Below are positions 53,956 to 63,041 of a DNA stretch of 64,000 nucleotides, in pieces. The stretch is from the NCBI RefSeq assembly GCF_015277515.1, contig NZ_CP063767.1:310001-374000 (forward strand), written 5' to 3'. The notes under the pieces were generated by a model, which saw only the letters and a list, made by a program, of their open reading frames with translations, was not told the DNA's origin and did not search any database. Position numbers and translations under genes: made by a program. This stretch comes from Thermophilibacter immobilis (lineage in GTDB: Bacteria > Actinomycetota > Coriobacteriia > Coriobacteriales > Atopobiaceae). Each line of letters begins with the position of its first letter. The stretch's first letter is position 1.

Positions 53956-55281
53956 TCACGCGTCGACGACCTCCGGCACGGCGAGAAGCGCGTTGAGGTA
54001 GAAGATGCCCTTCTCCGCGCCCACGTGGAGCGTCCCGCCGTAGCGCCGCACGATGCCGCGCATCGAGCGCATGCCAAAGCCGTGGTTCGACTGGTCGCCC
54101 TTGCTTGTGACGGGGAGGCCGCTCTGGAAGAGGGGCTGGTGGGCGTACCAGTTCTCCAGGTTCACGGCCACCATGCCCCCGCGTCGGCGCACCGTGAGGG
54201 TGATGGTGCGGCGCTCGGGGTCGTCCACGGCGCGCACGGCCTCGATCGAGTTGTCGAGCGCGTTGCCAAAGAGCGAGTAGATGTCCGAGGGACCCATGAA
54301 GTCGAGTGCGCCTCCGTCGGCGATGACGGACAAGACGATGCCCTCGCTCGAGCAGGCCAGGCTCTTCTCGGTGAGTATCGTGTCCAGGGCCTCGTTGCCC
54401 GTCTCCACGACGGAGTCGTAGATATTGACCTCGCGTGCGATGTCGGCGAGTGCCTTGCGGTTCACGGTTTGCTCCCCGTCGGAGAGGTGGCGTATCTGGT
54501 GGCGGATGTCGTGACACTTGATGTTGATGGCCTCTATGTTCGCACGCGAGAGGCGATACTGCCGGTCGCGCTCGGCCAGGAGGCGCTCAGTCTCGGCCTT
54601 CTCCTCGCTCATGCGCTTGGCATAGAGGATCTCGTATTCGGCGAACAGCACGAACACGCAGATGGCGGCATGCAGAAGCCTCAGCAGAACCAGGTAGGAG
54701 AAGACGGTCCCGAACATGGCCACGCCCTTGATGACCACGTCGAGGCCGATGATCATGCAGATCGTGATGGCGAACATGAAGAGCATGAGCTTGTTCTCGA
54801 CGACGATGAGCCCGTTCTTGTCGATGCGGCGCACGAACCCAAAGTAGGTGACCGTGTAGGCGAGCGCGGGCACGCCCAAGGAGACGATGAGCCCCAGGGG
54901 CTCGGCGAGCACGTCGCCGGGGCGGCCGTTGATGAGGTACTGGGCGAGGATGGTGACGCCGCTCGAGAAGTTCTGGATCGTGTAGCCGGCCGTCGCGCAA
55001 AAGAGCGCCTGCCATGGGCTCGCGTCGTAGGCGAACACGATGAGGCCCACGAAGACGGCGAGAAGCACGCTGAACACCAGAAAGGCCTGCATAGTGTCGA
55101 GCCCGGTCACCAGGCCCGTCGCCAAGGGAACGACGGCCAGGCAGAGCAGAAAGGCCATCACCAGGGCAAGGCGCAGCGTCGTGGTGGGACGCCGGGGGAG
55201 CCTGCGACACAGAAGATAGATGGGGATGACGAGCTGGGCCAGGATCTCGAGCGTCCAGTAGCTTGAGAGAAACTCCCTCAT
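53956..55281 (-). CDS. Membrane sensor histidine kinase, GHKL/AgrC-like
   Basis: 441 residues. About six hydrophobic segments fill residues 1-200 (EILAQLVIPIYLLCRRLPRR, TLRLALVMAFLLCLAVVPLA, AFLVFSVLLAVFVGLIVFAY and others). A coiled linker with EEKAETERLLAERDRQYRLS follows, then the phospho-His region NIKCHDIRHQIRHLSDG. The ATPase has the N-box YSLFGNALDNSIEAV and the G-box SNHGFGMRSMRGIV. This SPOR/AgrC-type (HPK10) kinase usually senses peptides. It overlaps its response regulator by 4 bases. A remnant of a paralogue lies at 62.9 kb. Confidence 0.92.
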   Translation of the reverse strand: MREFLSSYWTLEILAQLVIPIYLLCRRLPRRPTTTLRLALVMAFLLCLAVVPLATGLVTGLDTMQAFLVFSVLLAVFVGLIVFAYDASPWQALFCATAGYTIQNFSSGVTILAQYLINGRPGDVLAEPLGLIVSLGVPALAYTVTYFGFVRRIDKNGLIVVENKLMLFMFAITICMIIGLDVVIKGVAMFGTVFSYLVLLRLLHAAICVFVLFAEYEILYAKRMSEEKAETERLLAERDRQYRLSRANIEAINIKCHDIRHQIRHLSDGEQTVNRKALADIAREVNIYDSVVETGNEALDTILTEKSLACSSEGIVLSVIADGGALDFMGPSDIYSLFGNALDNSIEAVRAVDDPERRTITLTVRRRGGMVAVNLENWYAHQPLFQSGLPVTSKGDQSNHGFGMRSMRGIVRRYGGTLHVGAEKGIFYLNALLAVPEVVDA

Positions 55282-55988
55282 CTGCGTCCGCCCAGATAGT
55301 CGGTTACGGTGTCCATGACCTCGCGTTTGCGGGTGCGTGAGACGCGCAGCCGGTCTCCCGAGCTCATCTGTAGGTAGTCGTTGCGGATGAGGGAGACCTT
55401 GTCCATGTTGGCGAGGCAGCTCTTTGAGACGCGCACGATCGGGGCGTCGGTGAGCTCCTCCTCGAGCTGGCCGAGCGACCCGCGTGCCTCGAGGGGCTTC
55501 TCGCCCTCGAGGTGGTAGGTCAGCCGATGGCCCATGACCTCAACGAACACAATTGAGCCGAGCGCAATCACGCGCACGCCGTCCTCGGTGGGCACCATGA
55601 CGGAACGCCCGGAGTTCTGACTGAGGGCGCGCAGCACGCGGTCCAGGTTCATGGCCACGTTTCCGTAGGTCGCGGGCTTGACGATAAACCCGAGCGCGTC
55701 GACCTCATAGCCGCGCACGGCGTACTTGGCGAGGTTGGTCACAAAGACGAGCGGTGTCGTCTGGTCGTACACGCGCAGCAGCTGGGCGGCGTCCATGCCG
55801 CTGATCCCCGGCAGGTCGATGTCAAGGAAGCAGAGGTCATAGTGGCTTTTGTCGGAGAGCATCTCCATGGCGGAGGCGTGCCGCGTGATGTGGAACTGGA
55901 CGTGACGCGCCTCGCCGTAGCGACCGACGAGCTCGCTCAGCCGGTCTGCGTCCTCGGATTCGTTCTCCACGATGAGTGCTCGATACAT
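55278..55988 (-). CDS. LytTR-family response regulator
   Basis: 236 residues. Receiver domain at 1-125 with acidic pocket ALIVENESEDADRL, phospho-Asp in CFLDIDLPGISGMDA, and the Lys in GFIVKPAT. The LytTR DNA-binding domain (about 135-232) has PTEDGVRVIALGSIVFVEVM and VRVSKSCLANMDKVSLIRND. LytTR proteins bind paired direct repeats. It is first in the operon with the kinase and divergent from the GH3 gene, so the shared 0.33-kb intergenic region is the likely target. Confidence 0.93.
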   Translation of the reverse strand: MYRALIVENESEDADRLSELVGRYGEARHVQFHITRHASAMEMLSDKSHYDLCFLDIDLPGISGMDAAQLLRVYDQTTPLVFVTNLAKYAVRGYEVDALGFIVKPATYGNVAMNLDRVLRALSQNSGRSVMVPTEDGVRVIALGSIVFVEVMGHRLTYHLEGEKPLEARGSLGQLEEELTDAPIVRVSKSCLANMDKVSLIRNDYLQMSSGDRLRVSRTRKREVMDTVTDYLGGRR

Positions 55989-56131
55989 GGCATCTCCCTT
56001 GGCGCGCTCCCTGGGGGGGCGCGAGTCTTCTCTTGTCTAATGTAACATGCGGCAAACGGGAGCGGTGACGCGCTAAGTGTCGGCAATCTTTTCTACTGCT
56101 TTCACCAGCACTTTATTTAAACTGTGCACAT

Positions 56132-56174
56132 GCCGTTTACCGAGGGGGGAGACCGTTCGCCGCCACCGTTCGCC
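56132..56174. promoter_or_regulatory. Direct repeats, candidate LytTR binding sites
   Basis: The 332-base gap between the response regulator and the GH3 gene holds no other gene. Within it GCCGTTTACC (56132), ACCGTTCGCC (56152) and ACCGTTCGCC (56165) lie in the same direction. The first two are 20 bases apart, close to the 21-base spacing of LytTR half-sites, and the core xCCGTTxxC fits the published loose consensus [TA][AC][CA]GTT. The third is 13 bases on. Another notable feature is an AT-rich patch CACTTTATTTAAACTG just before, a possible promoter region. Confidence 0.4.
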
Positions 56175-56320
56175 GGTTAGCGCCTCACTACGGGTCAAAA
56201 AAGCGCTTCGTTGGGTCAGGGCGCCAGTGGAGGCGTCTCTGAAACGTATCTTAGGGGTGCCAGTAGGCGGGGTGGGGACAAATCTGCCTCCCCGTTGCCA
56301 TTTTCTCAGGGAGGAGAATG

Positions 56321-58768
56321 ATGGAAAAGCATAATCTCACCAGGCGTTCGTTTGTTAAGGGAGGCGCTGCGGTCACCGGTGCCGCTGCCATGCTCACGAC
56401 ACTCGCGGGCTGCGGCCAGGGGGCGAGCGACCCCACGGCGGCACCTGCGGCCGACACGTACCCCCTTGACCCAGATGACTCCAAGGTCGAGGCGAAGTGG
56501 TCCTCCGAGACGGTTCGAGACGGCTGGACCAAGGTGACCAACCCCGAGGGCTCCCCCGAGCTGGGCGTCATGGACGAGGCCAAGATCATTCAGGTGGACG
56601 GCCTTGCCTTCAAGGACCTTAACGGCAACGGCAAGCTCGACCTCTACGAGGACTGGCGCCAGAGCGACGAGGACCGCGCCAAGAGCCTCGCCGACACGAT
56701 GAGCGCCGAGGAGATCCTCCCGCTCATGTTCCACGACGGCATGATGAGCACGAGCGCCCCGCTCGACGAGGACTCCGAGGCCAAGCTCGGCGAGGGCCTT
56801 CGTGCGGGCGTCTCCCGCGCAAACGCCAACGCGGACACCTACGCGAGCGCCATCGCCTGGATCAACGCGGTCCAGGAGTGGTGCGAGGCAAACGACAAGT
56901 ACGGCATCCCGTACATGAACTCCACCGATCCCTACCAGCTCTACGACATCCCGGACAACCACTGCCTGGTCTCCTCCTTCGACCCGGAGCTGTGGAAGAA
57001 GTCGGGGCACTACACCGGTCGCGCGTGGCGCGTCACGGGCGCCCGCGTGAACCTCGGCCCGCAGATCGACATCGGCTCCAACATCGTCTACACGCGCCTG
57101 GGCGGCTCGATCAGCGAGGATCCCGCGGCCAACCGCGACCTCTGCAAGGCGTTCGGCGGCGGCATGCAGTCCACCTGGGGTGACGACGACTGCACCGACG
57201 ACAAGGGTTGGGGCGAGGACTCCGTCGCCATCATGCTCAAGCACTACGTGGGTGCCGGCGCCGTCGAGGGCGGCCGCAACGACCACAACGACGCGGGCAA
57301 GTACGACGTCTTCCCCGGCGACAACTTCAACGCCCACCTTATCCCGTTCCTCGACGGTGGCATGCACCTTGAGTCCTCGACGGGTCAGATGGCGGCGGTC
57401 ATGCCCAACTACGGCATCGCCTACACCGAGGACGAGTCCCTCGGCCCGATCTGGGGAGGCGCCTACAACAGGCGCAACCTCATGATCCTGCGTAACGCCG
57501 GCTGGGACGGCATGATCACCACCGACTGGCAGATCCTGCGCGAGACCGACTTCGGCGACCGCGCCCACGGCGTGAAGGACATGACCGAGCCCGAGCGCTT
57601 CGAGAAGCTCCTCGAGGCCACCGTCGACCAGGTCGGCGGCGACTGGGCGGTCGACGTGGCCACCGAGGGGTACAAGCTCTACGAGCAGGAGTATGGCGAG
57701 GACGAGGCGCTCGCCCGCGTGCGCGACTCCGCGCGCCGCATCTTCACAGTGATGAACCGCGTGGAGCTCTTCGACAACCCCTACTCCGACCGCGAGCGCG
57801 CCAAGGAGATCCTGAACGACCAGGCCGCCCTCGACTTTGGCCAGGAGGCGTCCGACCGCTCCATCGTCATGCTCAAGAACAAGGGCAACGTCATCTCCGA
57901 GGCGGGCATCTCCGGCAAGCCGAAGTGCTACATCCCGCAGAAGTCCTCCGGCGGCGGGTTCTTCTCGTCCACTCCTGCCACCGTCGGCCCCGCTATCAGC
58001 CAGGACCTCGCCGACGAGCTCTTTGACGTGGTGACCGACACCGTTGACGAGTCCGGCGAGAGCCCGGTCATCACCGACCTCCCCGTGGCGGACATGGCGG
58101 GCTGCGAGTACGTCTTCTACGTCATCTCCTCGCCCGACACCGGGGCGGGCGAGCCGCAGGGCGGCGGCTTTGGCCCCGACGCGGCGCCCGTCGACCCCGA
58201 CGCCCCCAAGTACCTGCCCATCTCGCTGCAGTACCGTCCCTACACCGCCGACACCGCGCGCGACCCCTCGCTTGCCGGCGACATCCTCGAGGACGGCACC
58301 AAGGAGAACCGCTCCTACCGTGGCCAGTCCGTGACCGCGAGCAACGAGGCCGACCTCGACCGCCTGATCGAGATCCGCGAGGCCCTGCCCGACGCCAAGA
58401 TCATCCTGGCGGTCGAGGCCACCAACAACGCTCAGTGCTTCCACGAGATCGAGCCCTACGCCGACGTCATCCTCTGGTCCTGGGCGAGCTCGGGCCGCAA
58501 CTTCGAGCAGGCGTACGGCCGCATCCTCAAGGGCGAGGTCGAGCCTACCGGCCTGCTGCCCTGCCAGATGCCCAAGGACATGGAGACCGTCGAGGCCTCC
58601 TACGAGGACGTCCCGCGTGACGTCGAGTGCTACACCGACTCCGAGGGCAACACCTACGACTTCTGCTTCGGCCTCAACTGGGCCGGCGTGATCGACGACG
58701 AGCGCGTGTCGACCTACAAGGCCAATCCGCTGACGAGTCCCGAGACCGAGGTCAAGGCGGACGCGTAG
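56321..58768 (+). CDS. Lipid-anchored glycoside hydrolase family 3 enzyme
   Basis: 815 residues; the second of two adjacent ATGs is preferred because GGGAGG then lies six bases upstream. N-terminal Tat-like LTRRSFVKGGAAVTG, hydrophobic run and lipobox LTTLAGC point to export and lipidation. An EF-hand-like loop FKDLNGNGKLDLYEDW follows. The TIM-barrel domain comes first (about 110-440) with the predicted nucleophile Asp in AGWDGMITTDWQILRETDFG. The C-terminal alpha/beta sandwich begins near SDRSIVMLKNKGNVI and ends with DVPRDVECYTDSEGNTYDFC. GH3 enzymes release glucose, xylose, GlcNAc or related sugars; the specificity is not readable. It is the first gene rightward of the divergent two-component system. 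Confidence 0.9.
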   Translation: MEKHNLTRRSFVKGGAAVTGAAAMLTTLAGCGQGASDPTAAPAADTYPLDPDDSKVEAKWSSETVRDGWTKVTNPEGSPELGVMDEAKIIQVDGLAFKDLNGNGKLDLYEDWRQSDEDRAKSLADTMSAEEILPLMFHDGMMSTSAPLDEDSEAKLGEGLRAGVSRANANADTYASAIAWINAVQEWCEANDKYGIPYMNSTDPYQLYDIPDNHCLVSSFDPELWKKSGHYTGRAWRVTGARVNLGPQIDIGSNIVYTRLGGSISEDPAANRDLCKAFGGGMQSTWGDDDCTDDKGWGEDSVAIMLKHYVGAGAVEGGRNDHNDAGKYDVFPGDNFNAHLIPFLDGGMHLESSTGQMAAVMPNYGIAYTEDESLGPIWGGAYNRRNLMILRNAGWDGMITTDWQILRETDFGDRAHGVKDMTEPERFEKLLEATVDQVGGDWAVDVATEGYKLYEQEYGEDEALARVRDSARRIFTVMNRVELFDNPYSDRERAKEILNDQAALDFGQEASDRSIVMLKNKGNVISEAGISGKPKCYIPQKSSGGGFFSSTPATVGPAISQDLADELFDVVTDTVDESGESPVITDLPVADMAGCEYVFYVISSPDTGAGEPQGGGFGPDAAPVDPDAPKYLPISLQYRPYTADTARDPSLAGDILEDGTKENRSYRGQSVTASNEADLDRLIEIREALPDAKIILAVEATNNAQCFHEIEPYADVILWSWASSGRNFEQAYGRILKGEVEPTGLLPCQMPKDMETVEASYEDVPRDVECYTDSEGNTYDFCFGLNWAGVIDDERVSTYKANPLTSPETEVKADA

Positions 58769-58981
58769 GCACGAGGGGAGCTGTGGTTCGGGGCTGGCTC
58801 GTGGGCCGGTCCCGAGCCGCTCGCCGGAGCGCTCTGCCCCACGGGCCGCGAATGTGCTCCGTTGTGACAAAAGCCTGCGATTTTGGCGCCTTGGGCTAAC
58901 CTTACGATATGAAAGAGCCAGGGGAGGGCTCACCCGACTCCCTATGGCGGCACGGTCCAAAAAGAAGGAAGGTTTTCGAGT

Positions 58982-59446
58982 ATGAGGAAGAACGTCATCA
59001 TGGGCGGCGTCATGGCCGCTGCTCTTGGTCTTTCCCTCGTCGCCTGCGGCGGGGCAACCACCGACGACAAGACCACCACGACGGGGAGCACTACGACCCA
59101 GGAGCAGAGCGGCGGGGACTTCGACGCCGTCGCGCTCTATCACGGCCAGTGGCGCGGCTCCGTAGAGATCACCGGTCAGACCGTCTACGGTACGGCCGGA
59201 GGCAACGAGCAGATGCTCGACGTCAACCTGGAGGAGGACGGCACCTGCACCGTGGTGCCCCTCGAGGCCCACGCCGACCTGCTGAGCGACGAGGGCACCT
59301 GGGAGGGCACCGAGGACCAGGTCACCCTGCACCTCTCCAAGGGCGACATCGTGCTCAGCGTCGTCGACCCCTCCAAGCTCGAGGGCAAGGCCGCCGACTT
59401 TGACATCGCGGACTTCGACACCATCAACTTCGACTTCTACGGCTAG
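58982..59446 (+). CDS. Small secreted lipoprotein, lipocalin-like
   Basis: 154 residues. Signal peptide KNVIMGGVMAAALGLSLVAC with the lipobox SLVAC, a Thr/Ser/Asp-rich linker, and a beta-rich domain of about 110 residues: ALYHGQWRGSVEITGQTVYG, MLDVNLEEDGTCTVVPLEAH, DEGTWEGTEDQVTLHLSKGD and an end in FDTINFDFYG. The opening (WRGS, then an aliphatic strand and EEDGTC) resembles small lipocalin-like domains, but I cannot name a family. It sits between two GH3 genes. A decayed paralogue lies at 63.6 kb, again right after a GH3 end, so the pairing is conserved. Confidence 0.8.
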   Translation: MRKNVIMGGVMAAALGLSLVACGGATTDDKTTTTGSTTTQEQSGGDFDAVALYHGQWRGSVEITGQTVYGTAGGNEQMLDVNLEEDGTCTVVPLEAHADLLSDEGTWEGTEDQVTLHLSKGDIVLSVVDPSKLEGKAADFDIADFDTINFDFYG

Positions 59447-59612
59447 GACGGCGTGCCTCGCAAGCCGCGATACGAATGCTAGGAGTCCGATACGAGCCAG
59501 GTGATGAGCGCGCCGTCCCACATTCTGGAGCGGCGCGCTTTCTCCCCCCGGCCTTCTCGGCCCCTTGCGGGAAGAGGCCCTGCCGCCACGCGGCAGCGTG
59601 AAAGGAGACAAG

Positions 59613-62573
59613 ATGGCTGAGACAGCCAAGAAGCAGGACGGAAAGCCCAAGAAGCCGAGAAAGCCCCTCACACGCCGCACGTTCATTGGTAACGCGGCCG
59701 TGTCGGCGGGGCTCGTGGGCGTCACGGCGGCGGCGAACGTGGGGACCAACATGTTCCGCTCGCTGCTCGACCACTATCTGGGAGGGCGCCCCTCCACCGT
59801 CACCAACGTGGCTGGGTCGGAGAGCTGGGACACCGCCTACTACGACGCCCAGTACCGTGGGCGCGCCAAGGCGACCGCCGACGCCGAGACGCTCGTCGCC
59901 GAGATCATGGGCGAGGGCGCGGTCCTCCTCAAGAACGAGGGGGGCGCGCTGCCCCTGGCGGCCGGCACCGAGGTGTCGCTCCTGGGTCGCTACGCGGCCG
60001 ATCCCATCTACGGCGGCGCGGGTTCGGGCACCGTGGACGAGTCCTCGTGCGTGAACTTCTACACGGGTTTGTCCAACGCGGGTCTGGCTCTCAACGACGC
60101 GGCCTACACCTGGACGGCGGAGAACTTCTCGACCTATCCCAAGGCCAGCATCACCATGGACGACCCCGCCACGGCCAGCTACTACATCGGGGAGATCCCC
60201 TGGTCGGCCTATCCCGACGACGTGAAGAACTCCCTTTTCGGGACCACGGCGGTCGTGGTCATCGGGCGCGGCGGCGGCGAGGGCGGCGACCTCTCCCGCG
60301 ACCTTCTCGCCGACCTGGACTCCGGCGTCTCGAGCAACTTCACCGAGAACGACGAGACGTCCAACTACGTCGAGGGCCAGCATCAGCTCGAGCTCTGCCA
60401 GGAGGAGAAGGACCTCATCTCCGCTGCCAAGGCGAGCTGCGACAAGGTCGTCGTGCTGGTGAACGCCTCCACGCCGCTTGAGCTGGGTGCCCTCGTAGAC
60501 GGGGAGTACGCGGTCGACGCCATCCTGTGCGTGGGCTCCTTGGGCGCCTCGGGTGCCACGGGCGTGGGGCAGGTCCTGACGGGCGCCGTGAACCCCTCCG
60601 GCAAGACGACGGACATCTGGGCCTCGGACTTCACCGCCGATCCCACGTTCAACAACTTCGGGGGCAAGCACTACACCGACGTCTCGGGCTACTACGCCTC
60701 CAACTACAACTCGAGCGCCGCCGAGGGCACCGCCTACTTCGTGGAGTACAAGGAGGGCGTCTACGTCGGCTACCGCTTCTACGAGACGGCCGCCGCCGAG
60801 GCCGCGGCCGGAACCTACGCGGGCTTTGACTACGACTCCGCCGTCGTCTTCCCGTTTGGCTACGGGCTCTCCTACACGACCTTCTCGCAGGCGCTCGACT
60901 CCGTGGAGGCGTCTGCGGACGCGATCACGGCCTCGGTAACGATCACCAACACGGGATCGGCCGCCGGCAAGGACGTGGCCGAGCTCTACTACTCCGCCCC
61001 CTACGTGGCCGGCGGCGTCGAGAAGCCCGCCGTGGTCCTGGGTGCCTTTGGCAAGACGCAGCCGCTTGACCCCGGGTCGTCCGAGACCCTGACGCTGGAG
61101 GTCCCCGTGCGCGCCCTGGCCTCCTGGAGCTCCGAGAAGGGCGCCTACGTCCTGGGCGCCGGAGATTACGTCATCAGCCTGCGTACCGACTCGCACACCG
61201 TGGTCGGCTCCGAGACCCTGACGCTGGATGCCCAGACCTTCGACACGGACTCCGCCACGGGCGCCAAGCTCTCCAACCAGTTCGACGACATGACCGAGCA
61301 CATGCAGAGCTACTGCGAGAACCTCTCCCGCTCCGACTTCGCCGGCACCTGGCCCAAGCCCGCCGAGGACATGACGGCCGAGTCCGTGGGCCTTAGCTTC
61401 GAGGAGTACGACTACTCCCAGCACCTGGACGATGGGGCCCAGATGCCCACGACGGGGGCCTCCAACGGCCTGCAGCTCATCGACGTGCGTGGCCTTGACT
61501 ATGACGACGAGGCCTGGGACGCCCTGCTCGACCAGCTCTCCGTTGACGACATGGCCGGCATGCTCAACGACTGCGCCTACAACACCGGCGCGGTCGAGTC
61601 CATCGGCAAGCCGGAGACCACCGAGCCCGACGGCCCCGCCGGCTTCACCTCGCTCACCGGGCCCACCGGCAACTGCTCGTACTGCTCCGAGTTCATCATG
61701 GCCCAGACCTGGAACACCGAACTCATGGGGCGCATGGGCCTCATGGTGGGCCAGGAGGCCCTGGCCTCGGGCTACAACGGCTGGTACGCCCCGGCCATGA
61801 ACACGCACCGCAGCCCCTTTGCCGGTCGCAACTTCGAGTACTACTCGGAGGACCCGCTGCTCGCCGGCAAGATCGGGGCCGCCGTGGTCTCGGGCGCGGC
61901 CACCAACGGCTGCTACGCGATGGCCAAGCACTTTGCCCTCAACGACCAGGAGTCCTACCGCATCCAGCACATCTGCACCTGGGCGAGCGAGCAGGCCACG
62001 CGCGAGATCTACCTGCGCCCCTTTGAGATCACGGTCAAGGAGGCCACCTGCGAGATGAAGTACATCGCCGATGACGCGGGCACCGTCAAGACCAAGACCA
62101 TGCCGGGCTGCACGGGTATGATGAGCTCCTTCAACTACGTGGGTGCCGAGTGGTCGGGCGGGCGCAAGAGCCTGTGCACCAACGTCCTGCGCAACGAGTG
62201 GGGCTTCACCGGCTGCATGATCACCGACTTCAACCTCTACGGCTATATGGAGAAGAACCAGGCCCTGGCCGGGGGCACCGACCTACAGCTCACCTATTCC
62301 GCGATGACGCCCAACTTCAAGGGCACCAACACCGCGACCGTCGTGGCGCAGATGCGCGAGGCGATGCACCGCACGCTCTTCACGGTGGCCAACTCCAACG
62401 CCCTGCAGGGCATGGCGCCGGGCTCCAAGGTGAGCTACGGAACGGCTCCGTGGCAGATGGGCGTCTGGGGTGGCAGTGCCGTGCTTCTGGCTGGTGCCGC
62501 CTTCTTCGGGTATCGCGCCTACAAGGCCAACCGCACGCTGGCCGCGGCCAAGAAGGACGAGGACAGCGAGTAG
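59613..62573 (+). CDS. Membrane-anchored GH3 enzyme with reversed domain order
   Basis: 986 residues from the ATG at 59613 behind AAAGGAGACAAG. A twin-Arg segment PLTRRTFIGNAAVSAGL leads the export signal. The alpha/beta sandwich domain comes first (EGAVLLKNEGGALPLAAGTE, GRGGGEGGDLSRDLL), then a fibronectin-III-like part (VTITNTGSAAGKDVAELYYS), and the TIM barrel last (GYNGWYAPAMNTHRSPFAGR, AKHFALNDQE, nucleophile in GFTGCMITDFNLYG). This is the opposite of the usual barrel-first GH3 order. The C-terminus has one hydrophobic helix (GGSAVLLAGAAFFGYRAY) followed by Lys residues, so the enzyme stays on the outer face of the membrane. The substrate is unknown. Confidence 0.9.
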   Translation: MAETAKKQDGKPKKPRKPLTRRTFIGNAAVSAGLVGVTAAANVGTNMFRSLLDHYLGGRPSTVTNVAGSESWDTAYYDAQYRGRAKATADAETLVAEIMGEGAVLLKNEGGALPLAAGTEVSLLGRYAADPIYGGAGSGTVDESSCVNFYTGLSNAGLALNDAAYTWTAENFSTYPKASITMDDPATASYYIGEIPWSAYPDDVKNSLFGTTAVVVIGRGGGEGGDLSRDLLADLDSGVSSNFTENDETSNYVEGQHQLELCQEEKDLISAAKASCDKVVVLVNASTPLELGALVDGEYAVDAILCVGSLGASGATGVGQVLTGAVNPSGKTTDIWASDFTADPTFNNFGGKHYTDVSGYYASNYNSSAAEGTAYFVEYKEGVYVGYRFYETAAAEAAAGTYAGFDYDSAVVFPFGYGLSYTTFSQALDSVEASADAITASVTITNTGSAAGKDVAELYYSAPYVAGGVEKPAVVLGAFGKTQPLDPGSSETLTLEVPVRALASWSSEKGAYVLGAGDYVISLRTDSHTVVGSETLTLDAQTFDTDSATGAKLSNQFDDMTEHMQSYCENLSRSDFAGTWPKPAEDMTAESVGLSFEEYDYSQHLDDGAQMPTTGASNGLQLIDVRGLDYDDEAWDALLDQLSVDDMAGMLNDCAYNTGAVESIGKPETTEPDGPAGFTSLTGPTGNCSYCSEFIMAQTWNTELMGRMGLMVGQEALASGYNGWYAPAMNTHRSPFAGRNFEYYSEDPLLAGKIGAAVVSGAATNGCYAMAKHFALNDQESYRIQHICTWASEQATREIYLRPFEITVKEATCEMKYIADDAGTVKTKTMPGCTGMMSSFNYVGAEWSGGRKSLCTNVLRNEWGFTGCMITDFNLYGYMEKNQALAGGTDLQLTYSAMTPNFKGTNTATVVAQMREAMHRTLFTVANSNALQGMAPGSKVSYGTAPWQMGVWGGSAVLLAGAAFFGYRAYKANRTLAAAKKDEDSE

Positions 62574-62620
62574 GGGACGGCTGATCACTGGCCCAACCGC
62601 GACCGCTCACGGCCGCGGTT

Positions 62621-62728
62621 GCTCACGAATCCGGGGCTGTGGCACGTGGGGGCTTCTCCTCACGTGCCCCAGCCCCCGTTTCATGCGCATCCGGCGTCCG
62701 TAGCTGCCACGGCCCCGGATTCGTGAGC
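62621..62728. repeat. Palindromic repeat type B, copy 2
   Basis: Outer 17-base arms GCTCACGAATCCGGGGC (62621-62637) and its exact complement (62712-62728) enclose GGCACGTGGGGGC...CACGTGCCCCAGCCCC, which forms an inner hairpin and repeats the arms of the 26.84-kb copy. It lies in the gap after the second GH3 gene with no coding content. Confidence 0.8.
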
Positions 62729-62755
62729 GCACCTCGGGATGGAGTCGCCGGCTTC

Positions 62756-62870
62756 ATCGAGTGCGCGAAAGTCCTCGTTATGTGATAGGGGCCGAGCCCC
62801 GCCAACTGGGAAAACACTACCGAGAACCGCGCTCTTCTCGTCCACGTAGCCCGACTTTCGCGCACTCGAT
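62756..62870. repeat. Palindromic repeat type C
   Basis: Perfect 18-base terminal arms ATCGAGTGCGCGAAAGTC (62756-62773) and the complement (62853-62870) bound 79 bases. A half-site of the same sequence is at 26752-26768. With type B it fills the 310-base gap between the GH3 gene and the kinase remnant. Confidence 0.8.
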
Positions 62871-62883
62871 TTTGGGCCCTGCG

Positions 62884-63033
62884 TCACAGGGCTTCCGGGC
62901 TGTGGAGCACCACGTTGAGGTAGGAGAGGTCGCCGTCGACGTCTGCGTGAAGCGTGCCCCCATAGCGCCGGGCGATCGCGCTCATGGAGCGAACGCCAAA
63001 GCCGTGGTTTGCGGTGTCCGGCTTAGTCGTCAT
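62884..63033 (-). pseudogene. Histidine-kinase C-terminal remnant
   Basis: The frame reads MTTKPDTANHGFGVRSMSAI then ARRYGGTLHADVDGDLSYLN and ends at 62884. It aligns with the end of the complete kinase at 53.96 kb (SNHGFGMRSM...RRYGGTLHVGAEKGIFYLN). Only the G-box and last strand remain. It faces away from the following GH3 remnant, the same divergent layout as the intact locus, with the kinase front, the regulator and the GH3 front deleted. Confidence 0.85.
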
Positions 63034-63041
63034 CGGAAGTA

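Noticed and set aside
56306-59752. A 1148-residue minus-strand frame
   Set aside because: It is antisense to the GH3 and lipoprotein genes, without motifs; a shadow of high GC codon use. The same holds for 59424-61970.
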